Positions 23,920 through 36,010 of a DNA stretch of 64,000 nt are shown piece by piece. How positions within the stretch are numbered: position 1 is the first letter of the stretch; each line of letters opens with the position of its first letter. A program made the position numbers and the translations under genes. The notes below the pieces were generated by a model. It saw only the letters and a program-made list of their open reading frames with translations, had not been told where the DNA came from and searched no databases. This DNA comes from Delphinus delphis (lineage: Eukaryota; Chordata; Mammalia; Artiodactyla; Delphinidae), in assembly GCF_949987515.2 (NCBI RefSeq), contig NC_082689.1, positions 70,893,478 to 70,957,477 on the forward strand, in the 5' to 3' direction.

Positions 23920-24138
23920 TTTTTTTTTTTTTTTTTTTTTTTTTTTGCGGTACGCGGGCCTCTCACTGTTGTGGCCTCTCCCGTTGCGGAGCACAGGCTC
24001 TGGACGTGCAGGCTCAGCGGCCATGGCTCACGGGCCCAGCCGCTCCGCGGCATGTGGGATCTTCACGGACCGGGGCACGAACCTGTGTCCCCTGCATCGG
24101 CAGGCGGACTCTCAACCACTGCGCCACCAGGGAAGCCC
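23920..24138 (-). mobile_element. CHR-family SINE (short form), antisense
   Basis: A T-run at 23920-23946 is followed by the reverse complement of the CHR body, ending 'accagggaagccc'. The target duplication gggattcctt lies at 23905-23914 and 24139-24148. Confidence 0.95.
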
Positions 24139-24148
24139 GGGATTCCTT

Positions 24149-25199
24149 ATTTCTGATACTGGCTATGATTGGTTAGTATCTGACTTTTTCTCACCCTTAG
24201 ACCTGATCCCTCTTTGAAAGTAAATAATAGGGTCGCCTGACTACAGTTGTGAGGGCTGACAGGTGATGACTGAAAAAGTGGTACCTTTCTCATCTTTATC
24301 AAATAAAAAAGGTTGAATGAAAAATGTAGTATCGAGTTTGGCAGGAGTAATAATGTTGGAGTTAGGCCACAATATTGGGACCTGATTTTTTCAGTGTAGG
24401 TGGTGATGTATGTTTGTTTTGCGAAGACTACGCAGCTACCTTAGAGAAAAACAGGAGAGACAGGACTTTGAGTTTTGAATTTCTACAGAGTTGAGTCATA
24501 AAGTGTTGGATGTGCTGTTGTAGTGTTGCAATGACTATGCCAAAGTCAAGTTTTACTGCCTTACATATTGTTGTCATTAGTAGTGACAGGCTGGCCAATT
24601 AATCTGTCTCTTTGGAGAAAGAAAGATTAACTTACTTGTCTTTTTGTCATTATGATTGTCTGTCTGATAATAACTCAACTTTGGAACATCTTCAGAACTC
24701 ATTTGCTTCAATGCCCTTTGAAGAACTCTTGGCCAGAAGATAGTTAAAGATAAATATTGACAATTATATTTGTGGAACTGTAGTAGTATGCTATTCTGTA
24801 AATAAGTACATTGCAATTACTCTTGGGAAAATTCAGACCTCATGGATATCCTTCCTTATTGTATATAGCAACCTACGGTGTGGAATGTGACACAATTCCT
24901 ATTAAATAGGATGAGTCCATTCATGTGGGCCTTACAAGGGCAAGGATCTTTTCTTATTCTTCATATCCCAGAATTAATGACACGTTCAACAAATATTTGT
25001 TGAATGCATGAGTATATGGGCAATTGAATGATTTTAGAGAACATGTATGACTTTTAAATAAAAGGTATTTAAAGCTATACTGTTTTAAAAAAACAACCTC
25101 CAGAAAGCTTCAGAGAATAAGAACCTGTATATCTACCTTAAAGTATTAATAATTATTAACACTTGCCATATATGCTTTACCTCCTTTTTTCTTCTTAAT
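24149..25199. other. Unassigned sequence
   Basis: No gene. Around 24975-25015 'caacaaatatttgttgaatg' resembles the terminus common to L2 and MIR copies, but too little is left to assign. Confidence 0.4.
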
Positions 25200-25640
25200 C
25201 GAAGAAATAAAATAGTGCCTTCACTCCTTCCTCAGAGGCACCTCTCACCATGAATGTTGAGACTATTCTTCATGTTTGTGTCCTTATACTTTTCCTACAT
25301 TTATGTGTATCAATAAAACAATATATAGTAGAGGATTATTTTGTGTTTTTACATTTGCATTTGTGATATCACACTATGTGTATGATAGCGTATCATTCTG
25401 CAGTTTTGTTCATTCACAGGTTCCATTTATGAGAACTGTCAATGTTGATTACATATAGGTCAGTTTTATTCATTTTATTGCTTAGTAGTTTTCTGTCTTA
25501 TATATTAATTTGTCTACTCACTTTTTGATGCATATTTAGATTGTTGCAGGTTTTTTCACTGTTCTGGAAATGTCTCCACAAATATCTCTCTATGGGTCCC
25601 TTTGTTGCGCATGTGTGGGAGCTCCTCTGAGGCCTGTTTC
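25200..25640 (-). mobile_element. Old L1 (L1M type) fragment, antisense
   Basis: Diverged text ('tcattcacaggttccattta', 'agattgttgcaggtttttt', 'gtctccacaaatatctc') follows the antisense of an old L1 3' ORF2/3'UTR region. Limits are approximate. Confidence 0.6.
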
Positions 25641-26805
25641 TGGCAGGGGGGTGGGAGGTCTTGGTGTGTCCTGTGCTCTCTGAAAGGGCTGTCTTAATAT
25701 ATCCTGACACCAGTGTGCAGGAGAGTACCTTTCCTCCATATTCTTTCAAACAGGCTTTAGTATTTAGTTAGTAAAATATGCAAAATGGGTTCTTTCAAAG
25801 TTCACGGTAGATGGCTTAACGGTTACTTAATTTCGCAAAATTCAAATTCTTTTTCATAACCTTAGAGGAGAAGGAAGACAACATAGTAAACAAAGCCTTG
25901 TGAATGAAAAAAGGGAATAGCCAAGGAATAAAATAGGAGACATTAAGTTAAAAACCCTTTGGTTGCCCTTCATTGAAGGTTTCTGTTGAACCACACTGAA
26001 GTGCATCTCATTCTCAAAGGGGTGGTGACTAACCCCCTCCCCACTTCCCATGGCAATCCTGGCTGAAAAGACTCCATAATAATCGTTTTTCAGCCCTAAA
26101 CACTCGGTCTCGTAGCAGCCTGAACTGATGCTTTTGAGAGGCATGTTATAAAATGAAAGTAGATATCTAATGAGAGGTTCTGGATTAAGTAGCTTAAGTG
26201 AGTAAGAATCAGCTTTCACGGTGATTGGATTAACCATCCTGACCAATCTGAACATCTTTTTGAACCTCTTTTTTCTAGAAAAGATATCATCTCTTTTATG
26301 TGGAAACTACTATTAGCAGAAATGAAACCCTGGTTTTGTCTGAAAAAAAAAAAGCATTATGACTAATTTTATGGATCAAGTTTTTTTTCTCTCAGCTCCT
26401 GTGTTCTGTTTTCTTCTCATTTCTGCAGGAAGAGCCCATTTCCTTGCCACGCTTTTGCCTTTAATGTATAAATAGCAAGTGTTAGATGGCCTTTACCTCA
26501 AATCCCTTCCATTCATCTCAGGTTCTCATTCTTCAGTTGAAATGGCCCGCTAAATCTGGCAAATGACCATGGTTAATATGTTCTTTACCTTTTGCCCAAA
26601 TTCTCTGTTTCTCTTGCCAAATATTCTTATTGTTGAGAGTATCATTTCCACTTACCCAGTTCTAGAGTCTCCAAAATCACCTGGTTGTGAAGTTTTCCTC
26701 CTGGGTACCCCTCACTGCCCTTGCCATCAGAAAATCAGCCTTTTGTCTTTTGTCCCTTTCTCTCCTACCCTCATCTGACCGGTGTGAGATGTTAAATTCT
26801 AGATT
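25641..26805. other. Unassigned sequence
   Basis: A 133-codon minus-strand frame (26255-25854) has no motif or splice context and is treated as chance. No repeat recognised. Confidence 0.4.
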
Positions 26806-26821
26806 AAAAGAAGGTCTCCTT

Positions 26822-27002
26822 GGGCCTCCCTGGTGGCGCAGTGGTTGAGAGTCCGCCTGCCGATGCAGGGGACACGGGTTCGTGCCCCGGTCCGGGAAGA
26901 TCCCACATGCTGCAGAGCGGCTGGGCCCGTGGGCCATGGCCGCTGAGCCTGCGCGTCCGGAGCCTGTGCTCCGCAATGGGAGAGGCCTGTGTACCACAAA
27001 AA
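26822..27002 (+). mobile_element. CHR-family SINE with internal 16-nt deletion
   Basis: A short-form CHR copy whose 3' end lacks 16 bases. The other copies have two gagaggcc motifs separated by acaacagt; here only one motif remains. The A-run is short and interrupted. The duplication aaaagaaggtctc flanks it at 26806-26818 and 27003-27015. Confidence 0.93.
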
Positions 27003-27015
27003 AAAAGAAGGTCTC

Positions 27016-30000
27016 TTCAGGGCTACCTTGAGATGCCTGGGCAAAAGGCAGGCCTAAGAGTAGAGGACAGGAGTCATGTGCTTGTTTTTCCTATATAGTA
27101 CTTAGCACGTTGTGAACTCAGTAAGTCTTAAGCACAAACTCTTTAGTGTCTGCTTGCCAGTTATTGTGATAAATGGCACAGAACAGATTGGTTTTCCTCA
27201 AAACACAGTATGCTTTCAGGCCACTTGAATACCCTCCCCCAGATGAAGTTGGTGCACATCCAAGTTTGGGGCCCATTGGGCTAAGCAGAAGAGAGCTGGG
27301 GAAGGAAATTGGTGGGGGCAGAGCACATAAAACAATACTAATAGCTGAAACAAAAATACTAACTGGTGTTATCTGTTGTTCAGGGTCATCTGCTCTGCTC
27401 CTTGCCTTCCGTTGCCATAGAAAACTGAAAATTGATTCAATTTATTAAATCAAGAAGATGACAATGGTGATTCCATTCAGCTGCCTATAAACCTGAGGGA
27501 TTCTTTCACAGCTAAGCAAACAGCTACATGGCTAATGCCTAAAAGAAAATAAGCAGCAGGTCCAAGGGAAATTAAACTCCCTCCTTTCGCTGACTCCCTT
27601 TCTATTATATTCTACTGGAAACGTGTATCCGTGAAGAATTTCTGAGTCATTTGCTGTAGGCAAATACTTGTGTGGGCCTAATGGAGTATAGAGCAGTGAA
27701 AACAGAGGTCATAACTCAGGGAGGAGGGCGGGCAGTGGCGGTGATGGATGTGAACTAGGGCGGGGTGTCTTCTGCAGCCTTCGAGGCCCTGTTGCACTTG
27801 CCACGGTCCCAGAGCTCTTATAAAGCCACACCAGCCACAGGGGCTCTCCTTCCAGAGGTGATGGAGGTGCAGGCTCGGGCCCTTCAGCGACCACTGTGCT
27901 GACTTTACAGAAGAAAAAGGAAAGGGACAGGAAGTCACACCCTGCCCCACACATACTTGAATTGAGTGAAGTAAGTTCTAGAACTGCAGACGAGACCACA
28001 GCCACCCTGCCTCTCTCTGAGGTTTGTAATGCCACCATTTACACTTTGTTCCTTCCGTCAGAGCATTGTCTTTGGTTCAAAAAAGAAGCACATTTTCTGA
28101 GAGGGATAATATTAAGCTTCATTGCTCATCTCACTCTTATTGTAGCAGACTGGATGAAGAACAAAGAGCAAAGAGCATGTCTATAGAAGAGCTATGGTCA
28201 CCAGAGCGGGGGATGGGGGATGGTCATTCCTCAGGGAGCTTGGGACCAGAGAGAAACCCACCCCCGCTCAGTGTGGTTGTCATATTAGTAAAATGAGGAT
28301 AAGGTGAGTCAAGGGCAGCCTTCAAGGAGCAAAACAACCAAAGAGAAAAATACAGAAAAAGCAGTGGGTTGTCTGATGACCTGTGTTAGAAAGGGGAGTG
28401 AGCACTCTTGCAGCAGCAGCTCTGGGACTTCCTTCTCCTGGTACCTCACCAGCCCATGACCCGTGGCCAAACCCCAGTGACCTTAACCGAGACTCAGCCT
28501 CTCTGAGCTGCAGCGTCCTTATCAACGAGTTGTCCTTTCTGGAGCCTGGCTGTTGATTCCCTTACCTCCTGGTGACATGCTAAATGATGAAGGCCCCCAG
28601 ATCTGGTCACCACCTTCTCCTCCTACCCCTCTCACTTTGTGCTTCTCAGAGTCATTAAGTGGCCTCAACTTCTATCCCCACAGAAAAGCCAATGCATCCC
28701 CAAACTGATGACCAGAAGCAGGACATTCACCTTGATTGCCTCGCCGCAGGTCAAGGATGGAACTTTTGGGGGCGGGGTACGGTCATCACCTGCTTCAGGG
28801 AGATTCTCCCTCCTTTGGGCCCAAGATTTGTTTTAACTTATCTACAAGGTTAATGGATTTAATTGTGTGTTAGATTGTAAGTAAGGATTCTTCCCAGTTA
28901 ATGATGCTGGTGTAGGAAAAGCTATAAATTCTCCCATGGCTCAGCAAGCTTAGGCTTGAAGCAAAATAGTGTTTAGACCTTTTCTCCTAATATATGCTTC
29001 TGTGCACATTGGGTTCAATCAATATTGACGAACGGGTCTCTTAGAAAGAAGATGGGTGCATTAGACCTTACCTCATCTATCCAGTAAGTCAGTTGTTGTG
29101 CTTCAAGTATTAGTATCCGGCACTCTTCTGAAACTTTACTTTCAAAGTAATGGAAAAGTGGAATAAATTATTTATTGAGAACTTTGGTCATGAAATGCCC
29201 TGGTCTCTTGAGGCAGTAAGATTAACCGTATAACACGTGAAATAATATACAAGTTGGTCCACAGTTAATAATGATTAATGAGTGGAAGAATGAGGAAAAT
29301 GTTTTCAAATAGGTCAGAAATGTAGTGCTTATGTTGGTTCGTACTTCTGTTTGAAATTTTTAAAGATCGGTATATGTATCATTTTCAGTTATTTGAAATA
29401 TGCCATTAAGAATTATGGATATAGAGTTTCCCCCAAATGCATTTAATCTTTTAAGCATTTGTACCATTACAGAGATCGTGGAGGATCCAATGAAAGCGTT
29501 TTAAATGGAAACCTTATAAGAAGGAAGAATGGCAGCACTTTGAGTGGTGTCCTGTTTACTTTTCTAAGATGAAATGAAATGTCATGTATTTGGGAAGCCC
29601 ACTACAGTTTTTTTTTTCTAAGGGAGACAACAACTTTGTAACCCTAAGAAAGTAGATACTTATGGCAAATTGGAATAAACATGCCAGTGTTAGAAAGAAG
29701 ACCAAGAAAGCTCGAATCTACATGAATGGAAACTATCTAAAGTGCCATAGACACTCTATTAACAGGATTGTTTGGAACATGAATGCAGACCAACTGTGGG
29801 CCAAACAATCTCAAAATGTAATTGCATCCAAAAGCAATTAGACATGGTGGGTATTAGGTCTTGTCTCTGAAGCAGTCTCATAAAGGTGCTGCCTGAATTT
29901 CTAAGGAGCTCTGTAAGCTGGTACAGTTTTTGCCAGCGTGCCTCTGATTGGTGGTTAGAAAAGCGTCACAGCAGCACACAAAGGCTGTGTGAGTCTAAAG

Positions 30001-30317
30001 TGAATGAGACTTACAGATCTGCTCCAGCCAAGAATCCCTTTCTTCACAACTGTGCATGTAGTGTATATTATGGACCTTGTGCTGAAAACATTTCTCTGGA
30101 GATGTCTCTCTGTCTGAGTGTTTTGAGTCCCAGGACCCCAAGATGTGGCCAGCAGTTCTTACTTCCTTGCTTCTAAGGAAGTTCTTGGGGGTGTAGTTGC
30201 CATGTGAAGACCTCTCCACTTTGGGTAAAGACCCTGGTAACTTTAAATATTAGTAAATTGGGAAGAAAACGTTCTTTAGTGTAATTTCACGTGTGAAACA
30301 ACTTCAATGGAAAATTT
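27016..30317. other. Repeat-poor unassigned block
   Basis: More than 3 kb with no repeat that I can name, apart from an L2-like phrase near 27090-27130. Several 90-110 codon frames overlap on both strands at 27.6-28.3 kb, where GC is higher, and none has a domain or a consistent splice context. No gene is supported. Confidence 0.4.
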
Positions 30318-30327
30318 CTTGATCCAC

Positions 30328-30541
30328 TTTTTTTTTTTTTTTTTTTTTTGTGGTACGTGGGCCTCTCACTGTTGTGGCCTCTCCCGTTGCGGAGCACAGG
30401 CTCCGGACGCGCAGGCTCAGCGGACATGGCCCACGGGCCCAGCCGCTCCGCGGCATGTGGGATCTTCCCGGACCGGGGCACGAACCCGTGTCCCCTGCAT
30501 CAGCAGGTGGACTCTCAACCACTGAACCACCAGGGAAGCCC
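30328..30541 (-). mobile_element. CHR-family SINE (short form), antisense
   Basis: The T-run at 30328-30349 is followed by the reverse-complement CHR body. The duplication ttgatccacttttt occurs at 30319-30332 (merging with the T-run) and 30542-30555. Confidence 0.95.
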
Positions 30542-30555
30542 TTGATCCACTTTTT

Positions 30556-31299
30556 AAATACTGATAATTTTAATGATCATTGTGAGTAAATGAAGGTACC
30601 TGTTAATCCAATTACAATCACTGTACCTAAGTAAATATTCAGGCTTATGTACTATAGAAAGAGTCACTTCTACCCTGCCATCTAGTATAATATGTAGCAC
30701 AGAGTATCTGTAGCAGAGTATCTACTTAATAAATATTGGTTAAAGAAATAGATGAATTGGGACAACCAGGCTGAAATAGAATTAGGTGTAAATAGGAGAG
30801 ATAAGTGCCATTTATAGCATCCAAATAAGGTGTCTGAATATGGTCATCAGTAAAGCTGTAGCGTGATGATATGCAAAAATTAATGCTAACAATGTTTTTA
30901 TTCTAAGAGATATTTAATGTGTATTAGAGAAACCTATATTTCTTTGCAAAGTTGTTTTACTCTTATGCAATTAATTGCTCGAAATTGGTGGGTTGCACCC
31001 AGAAGTGTCAGGAAATCACTGAGGAAGTCACATGATGTGTCAAAGCGTGACATTCAGGCCGGTACTGATTAATGCGTAGGCAGCACTGCCCAGCTAGCTG
31101 ATCAACTGTTGTATGTTGCCTACTTAGCAATCTCTGGTCTATGCTCTGAATCATGATTTCAATGTGTGTTTGTGAAATTATTCAACACTTAGCATACCTT
31201 AAAGGCATAAAGTAAATTGTGGCTATTTCTTGAGGCCATCGGTGTTGCAAGAAATGTTGTGCTCCCCTCCTCGCCCCACTTCTGTTTGTGGCAGTGAAA
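30556..31299. other. Unassigned sequence with an L2-like tail
   Basis: Bases 30690-30750 ('gtagcacagagtatctg', 'cttaataaatattggtta') look like an L2/MIR terminus. The rest, including a CpG-containing patch around 31040-31080, is unassigned. Confidence 0.4.
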
Positions 31300-31445
31300 C
31301 TTAGGAATAAGAAAGACCATGTTCACATCAAAGCTCTGTTACTTATTTGCTGTGAAAGCCTAATATTTCTAATATAAACATACAATAGTTCTTAGCCTCA
31401 GTTTACCTCTCTGTAAAATGGGGCTACTACTACTAATTCACAGGA
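31300..31445 (+). repeat. MIR SINE, sense, diverged
   Basis: The phrases 'tcaaagctctgttacttatttg' and 'cctcagtttacctctctgtaaaatggggc' follow the MIR core and 3' region. The head is poorly preserved. Confidence 0.7.
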
Positions 31446-31984
31446 TCGTTAGTCTTCTCAACCTCTGTTAAGTTACACAAAGTCCCTTGGAACTGGCCAG
31501 CTGAGGGGTGCTGGAAAGGAAGTGTAGTTGTCTTGGTTTGGCTGAATATCTCTATTATTGTTGAGAAAATAGCCCATGGAGGACAATTGGAGGCTCAAGA
31601 GGAGGTTGGAGAAGCAAGAAGCAGCTGAGTTAGTGGAGAGGGAGTGTGAGAGGCAGATTCCTGCTAGAGCTCAGTACACTGACAGCAGCTAAACGTTACA
31701 GTTGGTAACTTGGCAATGAGGGACTAAACAGAACAGAAAAAACTGGAACAACTCAAAGAGCCTTCTGCTCCCATTTGGTATAGAAATGAATAGTCTTACA
31801 TTTTTTAGTATCTCTTGAGGTTTGCTATTAAGGTAAAACATGATAGCTAGTGTTCAAATTATGCTCAGTACATGGTGAATTATTAAGAGAACTTCATCTG
31901 TAGAGATGCTCAGGATATTGTGTTTAAGAAAGATAGAAAATCTAAACTATTACTTAGAAACTTTTTCATTAAAAGAGTTAATAT
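31446..31984. other. Unassigned sequence
   Basis: No gene or recognisable repeat. Confidence 0.4.
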
Positions 31985-31995
31985 AAAAATCTATA

Positions 31996-32207
31996 GGGCT
32001 TCCCTGGTGGCGCAGTGGTTGAGGGTCCGCCTGCCGATGCAGGGGACACGGGTTCGTGCCCCAGTCTGGGAGGATCCCACATGCTGCAGAGCGGCTGGAC
32101 CCGTGAGCCATGGCCGCTGAGCCTGCGCTTCCGGAGCCTGTGCTCCGCAACGGGAGAGGCCACAACAGTGAGAGGCCCGCGTACCACAAAAAAAAAAAAA
32201 AAAAAAA
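31996..32207 (+). mobile_element. CHR-family SINE (short form)
   Basis: The standard short-form body has an A-run at its end. The duplication aaaaatctatag lies at 31985-31996 and 32203-32214. Confidence 0.95.
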
Positions 32208-32264
32208 TCTATAGTGTATCTTATTTAAACTCTTATCTAGATTAAAAGGAACACCAAAACTTAC

Positions 32265-32323
32265 CTGGAATCCATTTGGGTCAGATGGAGGTGACCTGTC
32301 ATTCACATTTTGGCTTCGTGATA
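32265..32323 (-). CDS. Candidate internal exon (unrecognised gene)
   Basis: On the minus strand a 59-base segment begins after a ccag acceptor (weak pyrimidine tract) and ends at a strong donor, ttccag/gtaagttt. Only one of the three frames is open. It uses two bases of a split codon and then 19 codons reading SRSQNVNDRSPPSDPNGFQ, a soluble, disordered-looking composition. The upstream edge falls within a few bases of a MIR copy lying in the opposite orientation, so the acceptor may derive from the MIR. I do not recognise the peptide. The donor is good but the acceptor is poor, so this may be a chance pairing. Confidence 0.25.
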
Positions 32324-32329
32324 CTGGAT

Positions 32330-32475
32330 TTAGCAACAGTTTCCTCATCTTTCAAATGGAAATAAAATTACCACCCACTTACAGCTGGTAAGAGGTTTAA
32401 AATCAGATAACCCCTGGAAAGCACTTAGCACAGTACCTAACACAAAGTATGTGCTAAACAGAGGTTAGCTTTTAT
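32330..32475 (+). repeat. MIR SINE 3' half, sense
   Basis: The phrases 'cagtttcctcatctttcaaatgg', 'gaaagcacttagcacagtacct' and 'gtgctaaacagaggttagct' follow the second half of MIR. Confidence 0.8.
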
Positions 32476-32941
32476 GATTGGTGTTCTTACTATAAGTGTT
32501 ACGATTACTACATTACCATTTCAAGGTTCTTTTTCTGAAACTATTAAGACCCACTTCTTTTACATTAGCTGAAAGTCTTTGCTTTCTACTCCTTTGCTTG
32601 GTCTGGATTTCCTTTTCTTTCATTGATTTTCCAAACATTGTTTTGATATTGGGTAAATCACTGCCCATTAAAAGCTTGGGAAAGGAGGTTATATTGCATT
32701 GTGGGTGCTGGTTATAATTTTTCCTGTGCTCTCTTTCTTTTCTTGTCTTGGCTGGATGTTGGATATTTCTTTGGTGTCCTCTGCAGGCATGTTCATAGTT
32801 TTCTTTCCCAAGCTCTAAGTAGTGCCCATGGGACATTGTGGCTTGCCAGCCAAAATCCATGTATTGAAGTGGGCACATGTGTGTTCCTGTTAGTCTTTGT
32901 TCATCCTGCAACTATATTTCTCTTCTTCCTTCCTCTCTCTC
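32476..32941. other. Unassigned sequence
   Basis: No recognisable repeat. Long frames across this interval on both strands (for example 32513-32911 minus) are open at the same bases and have no motif. Confidence 0.4.
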
Positions 32942-33146
32942 TTTTTTTTTTTTTGCGGTACGAGGGCCTCTCACTGTTGTGGCCTCTCCCGTTGCGGAGC
33001 ACAGGCTCCGGACGCGCAGGCTCAGCGGCCATGGCTCATGGGCCCAGCCGCTCCGCGACATGTGGGATCTTCCCGGACCGGGGCACGAACCCGCGTCCCC
33101 TGCATCGGCAGGCGGACTCCCAACCACTGCGCCACCAGGGAAACCC
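32942..33146 (-). mobile_element. CHR-family SINE (short form), antisense
   Basis: A short T-run at 32942-32954 precedes the reverse-complement CHR body. The flanks are CT-rich (cctctctctct left, ctctccctcttt right), consistent with a low-complexity target duplication whose exact edges cannot be fixed. Confidence 0.93.
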
Positions 33147-33724
33147 TCTCCCTCTTTCTGGCTGTAATACTTCTTTCGGTTTAACAAAATGTCACAAGAA
33201 CATTCTAAAAATGATACTGTGCATTATCTCCTTTTTGTGACATAACTGTAACTTGAGTGAATTTGTTCTCAACAGAGAGAAGGAGTGTGACAATTCTAAA
33301 CAAACAAAAGTAACAGCCTTTACTGTTTCTTATATGCGATTCATAAGGCCGCAGCTTAGGTAGAAAAGGCCAAGTCTTCAACTGAATTTAAAATGAAAAA
33401 TTTGAGTTTCTATCAACATTAGATACTAGTCTTTGACAAGAGGCTTTAAACTCTTTGGAAAGATAGCTCTGATTAAACATTTGTTGGCATGGACAATGTG
33501 GCATTCCAGGAACCAGGATCTGTACTGTAACTTCGTATACGTGCAGTATATTTTCAGAGAAACAAAAGTTACAGGGATGGCTTGGGTTTAACTTCTGAGA
33601 ATGATCAGAGACAAATATTTAACTGATGAATATAATATTTGATGGATGTTCAAATAACTATTATCCCAAATGTACTAGAAAATCAAATAAACTGAGAACT
33701 TTTCCTTCTCACTAGTAATTCTAC
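33147..33724. other. Unassigned AT-rich sequence
   Basis: No gene or recognisable repeat. Confidence 0.4.
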
Positions 33725-34345
33725 CTAAAGGAATTTTAATTCCTCACTTCAGAGTGGTATTTTAAAAATGGAAATCTGATCCATTACCACCCACCCCTCC
33801 CAGCACTGCCCAAAACCTTTAATGGCTTTTGGGTGCCCTTAGAAGACAGTACCGTCTCTCTGATGGAACCACCACGTCTTAGAGGGTCTGGCCCACTGTG
33901 CTCCTGCTTCACTGGGTTCCTGGCTTACCGTCCTTCACTTTCTCAAATGCTCCACACTCCCTTCTGTCTCAGAGCCTTCCAGGACATTTCCCCTTTGGGA
34001 ATTCTCTTTCTCCCATTCTTTACACGGTTTATTCCTCCTAAGCCTTCACTTCTCATTGTCACAATTACTTTCTTAGAGAGGGCTTTCCTGGCTCCCTGAT
34101 TTAAATTAGAGCCTCAAAGTTGCTGTCTTACGTGGCCTCCTGTTCTTTTCCCTTATGGCACTTATCACAGTCTGTAATTGTATATTTATTTGTGTTTCTT
34201 TAGCATCCATCTCACAAGTAGATTGTAAGCCGCATGAAGACAAGGATTCTGTTTTATTCACAGCTGTATACATGGTACCTAGCCCGGTACCTGGCAGATA
34301 GTGAGCCCTGGATAACTGTGAGCTGAATTGATAAATATGTAAGAT
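33725..34345 (+). repeat. L2 LINE 3' region, about 620 bp
   Basis: A long L2 copy can be followed phrase by phrase: 'ctctgatggaacc', 'ctcagagccttccaggaca', 'ctttcctggctccctgattt', 'atggcacttatcacagtctg', 'ttgtatatttatttgtgt', 'attgtaagccgcatgaagac', and the terminal 'tacctggcagatagtgag'. It lies in sense orientation with no open reverse-transcriptase frame. Confidence 0.85.
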
Positions 34346-34469
34346 TGCAAGAGAAGGATAAACAATTGAAATGGTTTGCATGTGTCATCTTTGCTTCTTT
34401 TCTACCTCTAGCTTGCTGTAAACAATCTGCCTCTCATGAGATTTCCTCAAAGAAACCATTATAATATTA

Positions 34470-35160
34470 TTTTAATTTGAGTAGCAATGACGCAAACGTT
34501 TATTGAGTCACAAGCTGGATGCTTCTGCACGCAAGGTAAATTAGACGTAGCTTCTACGTTAATGGAACTCGTAATATAAACCGAGAGATAAACATTTATC
34601 TAGCTCTCTGGAGGGCAATATGGGGAGAGTTCCCAAGGGCTTGTGTTTGGGGGAGAGGTGGACAGGATGGAAGAAACTTTCATAAAGGAGATGACATTGA
34701 AGCTCACTGAGTTTGGGAGCAGTTGTAGAATGTTTCTAGATGGAGAATGTTGAAAGGCTATTCTTGGTGGAAAACCTAAAATGGGCAAAGGCAGAGGGGC
34801 ATCAAAGTACATGCTGTGAGAGGTTCTATGTGGCTGGGAGTGGGTGTGGAGAAGGGTGAGTATTGGAGGAGTGTGGCAGGAAATGACGTCGGCAGGATAC
34901 ATTGGGTGTAGGTCCTGAATCATTGGGGTGATTTTGCTAAGAGGTTTGGATATTATTCTGTAGGCCATAAGAGGCCATGAAATGTTTAAAGCAGGTGAAT
35001 GAGAGAGCAGATCTGTGTTTTAGAAACTTAATGCTGGAGTTCCTTCTGAAGATCTGTCCAAGAGAGCTGTTTTAATAGAGTGATGGCAATGTGTTACTGA
35101 GTGCGTGGGAAGGAACCGAAGGGGACAATGAATAATAACCAGGCTTTGCAGAAGCTAGGT
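34470..35160 (+). repeat. Ancient mammal-wide repeat (unnamed family), long copy
   Basis: This copy is the longest and clearest in the window. It has a start similar to 'cgtttattgagtcac', a middle with 'gaggtggacaggatgg', and a diagnostic 3' half ('tattattctgtaggccataag', 'atgaaatgtttaaagcagg', 'agatctgtgttttagaaact'). Related phrases occur at 17.9 and 63.9 kb. Confidence 0.55.
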
Positions 35161-35409
35161 TATAAGGGGAAGGAAAATAATGATGGGATCTCTTTTAAAA
35201 ATCTTTCTTTTTAAAAAAATTATGAAAGTAATACGTGCTTAATAGAATTTGGAAAATACAGAAAGTTATAAAAAAAAAAAAAGAAAGCAAAGATTATAGC
35301 ATGGTTTTGGAAGGGAAAACAGAGTCAAGGGAAAATGTTCTTAGGGAAGCTTTTGGAAATGATCTGGAAGGATCTTCCCCTGTAGAGATGCCTTAGTTTG
35401 TTTTTTTCT
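35161..35409. other. Unassigned sequence with an A-run
   Basis: An A-run at about 35270-35284 follows 'gaaaatacagaaagttataa', which resembles an old retroposon tail, but the family cannot be fixed. Confidence 0.35.
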
Positions 35410-35569
35410 TTTCTTTGCAGGTTCTAATTCTGTCCATCTAGAGGGGCCTTTTGGGTCTCAGGGCTTTTGCATATACTTGTTCCTCTGTCTGGAATAGCTT
35501 CTCTTGCTGTCCTCCCTTCCCCCCTTTGACTTAGTTAACTTACTTCTTCAGGCAAATAATAGTAATAGT
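35410..35569 (+). repeat. L2 LINE fragment, part 1
   Basis: The phrases 'ctcagggcttttgcatatac', 'ttgttcctctgtctggaata' and 'gttaacttacttcttcagg' match the L2 3' region. The copy stops where a MIR begins and continues at 35757. Confidence 0.75.
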
Positions 35570-35756
35570 GAGCATCATAATAATAGCCATAATTTAGAAA
35601 CATATATTGATCACTTTTTAGATGCTGTTCAGTGGTTAGTGGTTTCATTTGTTATCTAGTTTAATCCTCACAAGAGTTCTATATGGTAGGTACTATTATT
35701 ATCCCATTTTCTAAATGAAGATGCTAAGGCATGGCTAGATTAAGTGACTTGAACAA
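35570..35756 (-). repeat. MIR SINE inserted in L2, antisense
   Basis: Antisense MIR wording: 'atattgatcactttttagat', 'gtttaatcctcacaagagtt', 'attattatcccattttctaa', 'gattaagtgacttgaacaag'. It separates two collinear halves of an L2, so it landed in the L2 after that element was fixed. Confidence 0.8.
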
Positions 35757-36010
35757 GTATAAATACCACTAGTTATTTCCTCAGGGAAGCTTTCCACACC
35801 CCCGACCGAGTTAGGAACCCCTAAATATGATCTCATAGCTCCTAATTTCTCCTGGGAGACTTTTATCACATTAGTACTCATTTGATAAAAGTGGATCTCG
35901 CCTATTAGACTGTATGTCCCATGAGGGCACGTTCTATGTCTTGTTCCTGGCTGTACCCTCCAATGCTTAGCTCTGTGATTATGTGGCATATAGTAGGGTG
36001 CTCAGTTAAC
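35757..36010 (+). repeat. L2 LINE fragment, part 2 with 3' end
   Basis: L2 resumes with 'tttcctcagggaagctttcc', 'ttttatcacattagtactca', 'tagactgtatgtcccatgag' and the terminal 'gcatatagtagggtgctcag'. It is collinear with 35410-35569. Confidence 0.8.

Noticed and set aside
25854..26255. 133-codon minus-strand frame
   Set aside because: No recognisable motif, no flanking splice signals and no CpG or composition change.
28560..29080. Minus-strand donor-like sites (gtaaggg near 28570, gtaaggtc near 29070)
   Set aside because: No acceptor with a pyrimidine tract at a sensible distance and no open frame.
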